Source: Eubacteriales bacterium SKADARSKE-1
Lineage (GTDB): Bacteria; Bacillota; Clostridia; Oscillospirales; Acutalibacteraceae
NCBI GenBank assembly: GCA_030920305.1
Contig: JARLUB010000001.1
Location: 186,001 to 250,000, forward strand
DNA: 64,000 bases
Direction of reading: 5' to 3'
The position numbers and the translations under genes were made by a program. The notes below the pieces were generated by a model. The model was given only the letters and a program-made list of their open reading frames with translations. It ran no database searches and was not told where the DNA came from. Positions 60,083 to 64,000 of the stretch are shown in pieces (position 1 is the stretch's first letter; every line of letters begins with the position of its first letter).

Positions 60083-62422
60083 CTAATCAAGGTTATTTCC
60101 AGAGTTAATGGAGTGTTTAACTCTATCCCTAACTTCTGCCTGTTTTGCATTATTAAAACGATCTATTGTACCAACTAAGTAACCTGTAATTCTTCGAATC
60201 CTTTCAAATTTTGGTCCACCATCGTTTTCAGATCTTCCACATTTTGGACAAACATCATTAATTGTGCCGGTAAAACCACAAGCCGGGTCTCTATCAACAG
60301 GGTGATTTATAGAGCCATAACCGATTCCGGATTCCTTCATACAACGAACAATCTGTTCAAAAGCTTCTAAGTTATTTGTAGGGTCGCCGTCAAGTTCTAT
60401 ATATGAAATATGACCACCATTTGTAAGGGCGTGGTATGGTGCTTCTAGTTGTATTTTATCCCAAGATGATATTTTATGGTAAACAGGAATATGGAATGAG
60501 TTTGTATAATATTCTCTATCGGTAATGCCAGGAATAACACAGAATTCTTTAGCGTCAAGTTTTACAAATCTTCCAGAAAGACCTTCTGCGGGTGTTGCAA
60601 TAAGTGAAAAATTCATATTATATTTTTGGGTTGCTTCATCCATACGTTTTCTCATATGAGAGATAATTTCAAGTCCAAGTTTTTGAGATTCTTCACTTTC
60701 GCCATGGTGTTTGCCAGTTAAAGCTTTTAAACTTTCAGCAAGGCCGATAAATCCCATGGTTAAAGTACCGTGCTTTAAAATTTCACGAATATTTTCATCA
60801 GGTCCAAGTTTATCGGAATCTATCCATACACCTTGACCCATTAAAAATGGATAATTTCTAACTTTTTTAACAGCTTGAAGTTCAAACCTAGCTAAGAGTT
60901 GATCTATAACTAAATCTATTTTTTCGTCTAAATCTTTGTAGAATGCTTCAATATTTCCCTTACTTTTTATTGCAATTCTTGGCAGGTTAATTGAAGTGAA
61001 GCTTAAATTGCCGCGACCTGTTACAATTTCACGTGTTGGATCAAAGTGATTTGCGACAACACGAGTCCTGCAGCCCATATAAGCTATTTCAGTTTCGGGC
61101 TTTCCTTTAACATAGTATTGTGAATTAAATGGTGCATCGAGAAATGAAAAGTTTGGAAACAAACGTTTAGAGCTTACTCTGCAAGCGAGTTTAAATAAAT
61201 CATAATTTGGATCTTCAGGATTATAATTTATTCCCTCTTTAACTTTAAATATATGAATTGGGAAAATAGGAGTTTCACAATTGCCAAGACCAGATTCAGT
61301 CGCCAATAAAATATTTTTTATAATAAGTCGACCTTCCGGGCTAGTATCTGTTCCATAATTTATAGAACTAAAAGGTACTTGTGCGCCTGCTCTTGAGTGC
61401 ATGGTATTTAAATTGTGAATAAAAGCTTCCATGGCTTGATAAGTTGCCCTGTTTGTCTCTTTTTTGGCATGTTCTCTTGCAAACTTTTGAATTTTTTTTG
61501 CAATGGTTTCATTAAATTCTTTAGATAAAATTTCACATTCAGCATTACTATAGTCAGAGCATTCTTCCAAGGAAGCTGTAGATCCGCTTGTTTCCTCAGC
61601 CTTGTTTGTAAGATACTTTGAAAAGATTTCTGCGTCTTCAACGTCTGTTAATAATTCAAGTGCACGTGCTAAATTTTGACGATAAGTACGCTTATAAGTC
61701 TTAGCAACACCATTTGATAAATCATAATCAAAGTTTGGAATGCTTTGACCACCATGTTGATCATTCTGGTTTGCTTGAATAGCAATGCAAGCAAGGGCTG
61801 CATAACTCATAATATCGTTAGGTTCTCTTAAAAATCCATGGCCTGTTGAAAAACCATTAGTGAACAACCTATTTAAATCTATTTGGCAGCAGGTTGTAGT
61901 TAGAGTTAAAAAGTCAAGGTCATGTATGTGAATGTCGCCATTTGCGTGGGCTTTTGCAAATTTAGGATCAAGTATATACATCTCATAAAATTGTTTTGCG
62001 CCTTCAGAACCGTATTTAAGCATAGTGCCCATAGCAGTATCGCCGTCTATATTGGCATTTTCCCTTTTTACATCGTTCTCTTTGGCTTCTTTATAAGTAA
62101 GCCCCTCGTAAATTTTCATAAGGCGAGTATTCATTTCTCTAACACGAGTACGGTCAGCGCGATGTAATATGTATTCTTTAGCGGTTTTAGCATGACCATT
62201 TTCAATTAAAACCTTTTCAACAATATCTTGAACGTGTTCAACGGTTATATTATCTTGTTTAGGTTCATTTTCCAAAATTGACAAAACTTGTCTAGCTAAA
62301 GATTTAGCGAGTTCTTTATCGTTACCACCCATATTTTTGGCGGCTTTAAAAATAGCATCTGATATCTTATCAACATTGAATATAGCTAGTCGCCCATCTC
62401 TTTTAACAATAATATTAATCAT
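60083..62422 (-). CDS. nrdD: Anaerobic (class III) ribonucleoside-triphosphate reductase NrdD
   Basis: Oxygen-sensitive reduction of NTPs to dNTPs using a glycyl radical. Seen: an N-terminal ATP-cone (IIVKRDGRLAIFNVDKI to about residue 95), the catalytic barrel with CETPIFPIHIFK, GNLSFTSINLPRIA and NGGHISYIELDG, the C-terminal zinc site CGFTGTINDVCPKCGR and the radical Gly in RRITGYLVGTIDRFNNAK. It is 779 residues long, as usual. ATG 62422 follows AAGGAGGAATT. The 5' region carries two NrdR-like boxes, one between the promoter elements. Confidence 0.97.
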   Translation of the reverse strand: MINIIVKRDGRLAIFNVDKISDAIFKAAKNMGGNDKELAKSLARQVLSILENEPKQDNITVEHVQDIVEKVLIENGHAKTAKEYILHRADRTRVREMNTRLMKIYEGLTYKEAKENDVKRENANIDGDTAMGTMLKYGSEGAKQFYEMYILDPKFAKAHANGDIHIHDLDFLTLTTTCCQIDLNRLFTNGFSTGHGFLREPNDIMSYAALACIAIQANQNDQHGGQSIPNFDYDLSNGVAKTYKRTYRQNLARALELLTDVEDAEIFSKYLTNKAEETSGSTASLEECSDYSNAECEILSKEFNETIAKKIQKFAREHAKKETNRATYQAMEAFIHNLNTMHSRAGAQVPFSSINYGTDTSPEGRLIIKNILLATESGLGNCETPIFPIHIFKVKEGINYNPEDPNYDLFKLACRVSSKRLFPNFSFLDAPFNSQYYVKGKPETEIAYMGCRTRVVANHFDPTREIVTGRGNLSFTSINLPRIAIKSKGNIEAFYKDLDEKIDLVIDQLLARFELQAVKKVRNYPFLMGQGVWIDSDKLGPDENIREILKHGTLTMGFIGLAESLKALTGKHHGESEESQKLGLEIISHMRKRMDEATQKYNMNFSLIATPAEGLSGRFVKLDAKEFCVIPGITDREYYTNSFHIPVYHKISSWDKIQLEAPYHALTNGGHISYIELDGDPTNNLEAFEQIVRCMKESGIGYGSINHPVDRDPACGFTGTINDVCPKCGRSENDGGPKFERIRRITGYLVGTIDRFNNAKQAEVRDRVKHSINSGNNLD

Positions 62423-62443
62423 AATAATTCCTCCTTGTAGCGC

Positions 62444-62457
62444 ACAACATATAGTGC
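62444..62457 (-). promoter_or_regulatory. NrdR-like box, promoter-distal
   Basis: ACAACATATAGTGC, downstream of the -10 box. Its core ACATATAGT is 42 bases (four helical turns) from the second box, a spacing typical of paired NrdR sites. Confidence 0.65.
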
Positions 62458-62477
62458 CCTTTTGGAAATGTAAGCAA

Positions 62478-62507
62478 AGTATACCACTACATATAGTAGC
62501 GTGTCAA
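62478..62507 (-). promoter_or_regulatory. nrdDG promoter
   Basis: On the minus strand TTGACA-N18-TATACT, start point near 62471. The spacer contains the second NrdR-like box, so repressor binding would block polymerase directly. Confidence 0.75.
62485..62500 (-). promoter_or_regulatory. NrdR-like box within the promoter spacer
   Basis: CACTACATATAGTAGC, a near-palindrome matching the NrdR consensus, centred between -35 and -10. Confidence 0.65.
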
Positions 62508-62534
62508 GTAGCATACTACATAATTTTACTTTTT

Positions 62535-64000
62535 TCATATTGTAAAATTTTTAATATTAGAGCAGGGCTTTACATATATAGTTTTATAATTAGAGTAGGT
62601 AACCATACCGGGCTTTGCTCCTGAAGGTTTTTTTACATATTTTACAAGGGTATAATCTACAGGTATATTAGAAGATTCAGCAGCTTTACTGTGAAATGCA
62701 GCTAAAGTAGCAGCTTGCATAAGAGCCGTTTGACTAAGGCTTTTATTTTCTAAAACAATTATTGTGTGAGATCCGGGCATATCTTTTACGTGAAGCCACA
62801 TATCTTTCTTGTTAGCTTGCTTTAAAGTTAGCTTATCATTTTGCAAGTTGTTGCGGCCTACTAAAATTGTAAAACCATCACTGGAAACAAAGTTTAGTGG
62901 TTGTAGAATTTTTGCAGCCTTTTTTATATGGTTTTTCTTTTTAATATAACCCTCATCTACGAGTTCTTGTTTTATTTCATTTAGGTCAATTTCGGTTTCA
63001 GCAGTGCTAATTTCATATAAGACAGCATCAATATAAATTAACTCATTTTGAGCCTTTTCAATTTGCTGGTTTAAAAAAGTTTCAGCTGTTTTAGCTTTTT
63101 TATAACTTTTATAATACTTTTGGGCATTTTGAATACCATTTAATTTTGGATCTAGTTTTATTTCAATTTCATTTAAGTTAGGAGAATAGAAGTTTTTAAG
63201 TATAATTTTCTGTTCGCCTTTTTTTATTTTATATAAATTTGCAGTTAACAGATCGCCACAAATTTTAAACTGCTCTTTATCTTTACACTCATCTAATTCA
63301 TTTTTTTGCAATTTAATTTTTCGTGAAAGACGAGATTTAATATTTTGCAAATTTTTTGTTAGATTTTGACTTTTAACTTTCATTCTTTCAGTTTTATCTT
63401 TTTCATAATAAAAGTCGTCTAAAAGACTTGAAAAGCTCTCATATAAAATTAAAGAATCGTCATTTTTATATTGTGAGATTTCCAAAAAGGAAAAATCTAG
63501 TGGTTCTTTAAATTTATTTAAAATCAAAAAAGGCTTAGTATTATTGGTATTTATTAAATTAGCCATATTAATTAAGGCAGATTGCAATTTGTCCTTTTGA
63601 TCATTTGAAAGGCAAGTTGTTGCTATGACTTCATTAGTACAAACTTTATATTCTATTTCTTTGCAAACAGTGGGGGAAACACCCTGTACACAAGAAAGCA
63701 GAGCATCAGACAGTGTATCTTTTGATGATGCTAAAATTCTTTGCATTATTTCCTCAATAGGGTTGCTTAATAAACATAATTTATCTTGGGCAGGTGGCTC
63801 TTTATATTTTAGCCCGGGCATAATTTGGCGCTTTGAAGACTTTTCAAAGTCCACTCGTTTTAGTGCATCAATTATTATGCCGTTTTGGTCAATTAATATA
63901 ACGTTGCTATATTTCCCCATTATTTCAACAGCTAAAGTGATCCTTGCCTTTTCGCCAAGTTCATTCATAGCATCAAAATCTAAATATAACGCTCTTTCAA
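62535..64000 (-). CDS. rqcH: RqcH/NFACT-family (fibronectin-binding-like) protein, 5'-truncated by the window edge
   Basis: Component of bacterial ribosome-associated quality control that adds Ala tails to stalled nascent chains. The frame stays open to the last base, reading ERALYLDFDAMNELGEKARITL, so the N-terminus lies outside. Seen: the end of NFACT-N with VEIMGKYSNVILID, a central helical/coiled-coil part (about residues 180-340 of the visible portion) and the NFACT-R domain with LVGRNNLQNDKLTLKQANKKDMWLH-type motif and DMPGSHTIIV, ending KPGMVTYSNYKTIYVKP. About 488 residues are visible of the usual 570-590. Confidence 0.93.
   Translation of the reverse strand, partial: ERALYLDFDAMNELGEKARITLAVEIMGKYSNVILIDQNGIIIDALKRVDFEKSSKRQIMPGLKYKEPPAQDKLCLLSNPIEEIMQRILASSKDTLSDALLSCVQGVSPTVCKEIEYKVCTNEVIATTCLSNDQKDKLQSALINMANLINTNNTKPFLILNKFKEPLDFSFLEISQYKNDDSLILYESFSSLLDDFYYEKDKTERMKVKSQNLTKNLQNIKSRLSRKIKLQKNELDECKDKEQFKICGDLLTANLYKIKKGEQKIILKNFYSPNLNEIEIKLDPKLNGIQNAQKYYKSYKKAKTAETFLNQQIEKAQNELIYIDAVLYEISTAETEIDLNEIKQELVDEGYIKKKNHIKKAAKILQPLNFVSSDGFTILVGRNNLQNDKLTLKQANKKDMWLHVKDMPGSHTIIVLENKSLSQTALMQAATLAAFHSKAAESSNIPVDYTLVKYVKKPSGAKPGMVTYSNYKTIYVKPCSNIKNFTI

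Noticed and set aside
1-64000. CRISPR arrays, insertion sequences, prophage or integrase genes
   Set aside because: No regularly spaced repeats, transposase, integrase or phage structural genes were seen; the only lysozyme has a signal peptide and no phage neighbours.

Overview
The window is a visibly AT-rich chromosomal segment from an anaerobic, low-GC Gram-positive bacterium, most likely class Clostridia. The gene set supports this: a group-B-like [FeFe] hydrogenase, anaerobic ribonucleotide reductase NrdDG, RNase J, an RqcH/NFACT protein, a DUF1385-prmC pair, the dgt-dnaG-rpoD block, the rnj-rplI-dnaB-tilS-hpt-ftsH block, a two-subunit transketolase, tandem M42 peptidases, and a lone spoVAC as the only sporulation gene. 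Promoters read as clean sigma-A boxes and many genes end in perfect hairpin terminators.

Layout: 1-2.2 kb, alr (cut by the window edge), a GC-rich structured spacer and rsmA. 2.2-12.1 kb, glmS (minus), proS, trmB, a two-component pair, DUF1385-prmC and metK. 12.1-19.4 kb, a lineage-specific island of small exported or membrane proteins, interrupted by a tRNA-Arg, ispD-ispF and the hydrogenase. This island holds a 518-bp tandem duplication, a nonsense-disrupted metallopeptidase, a gene remnant and a signal-peptide protein carrying a J domain. 19.6-24 kb, a BadF/HgdC-type activase plus dehydratase-like protein in two genes split by a cloverleaf element. 24-31.5 kb, a GG-leader peptide, tcdA, a ROK kinase, two M42 peptidases, murD and a secreted GH24 lysozyme interrupted by an SH3 module. 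31.6-36.7 kb, rpmE, a YigZ-family gene, dgt-dnaG-rpoD. 36.8-37.4 kb, two tandem GG-leader peptides. 37.5-51.9 kb, transketolase, rnj-rplI-dnaB-tilS-hpt-ftsH and a ParE/ParC-type topoisomerase pair. 51.9-64 kb, a stand-alone 5S rRNA, spoVAC, an ABC transporter, asnS, an aminotransferase with a signal peptide, three more small exported proteins on the minus strand, nrdG-nrdD under apparent NrdR control, and an RqcH gene cut by the right edge.

The housekeeping genes look ordinary. The unusual content has three parts. First, exported proteins share near-identical signal peptides but have unrelated bodies (coiled coil, Cys-rich, J domain), alongside a signal peptide on a normally cytosolic PLP enzyme. 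Second, there are short GG-leader peptides with divergent C-terminal parts. Third, GC-rich structured intergenic elements occur: two 111-nt cloverleaf-forming sequences and two copies of a CACTTTCGCG-paired inverted repeat. A host-associated lifestyle with exported effector-like proteins would fit, but that is inference. Family assignments rest on reading motifs by eye; no search was run.
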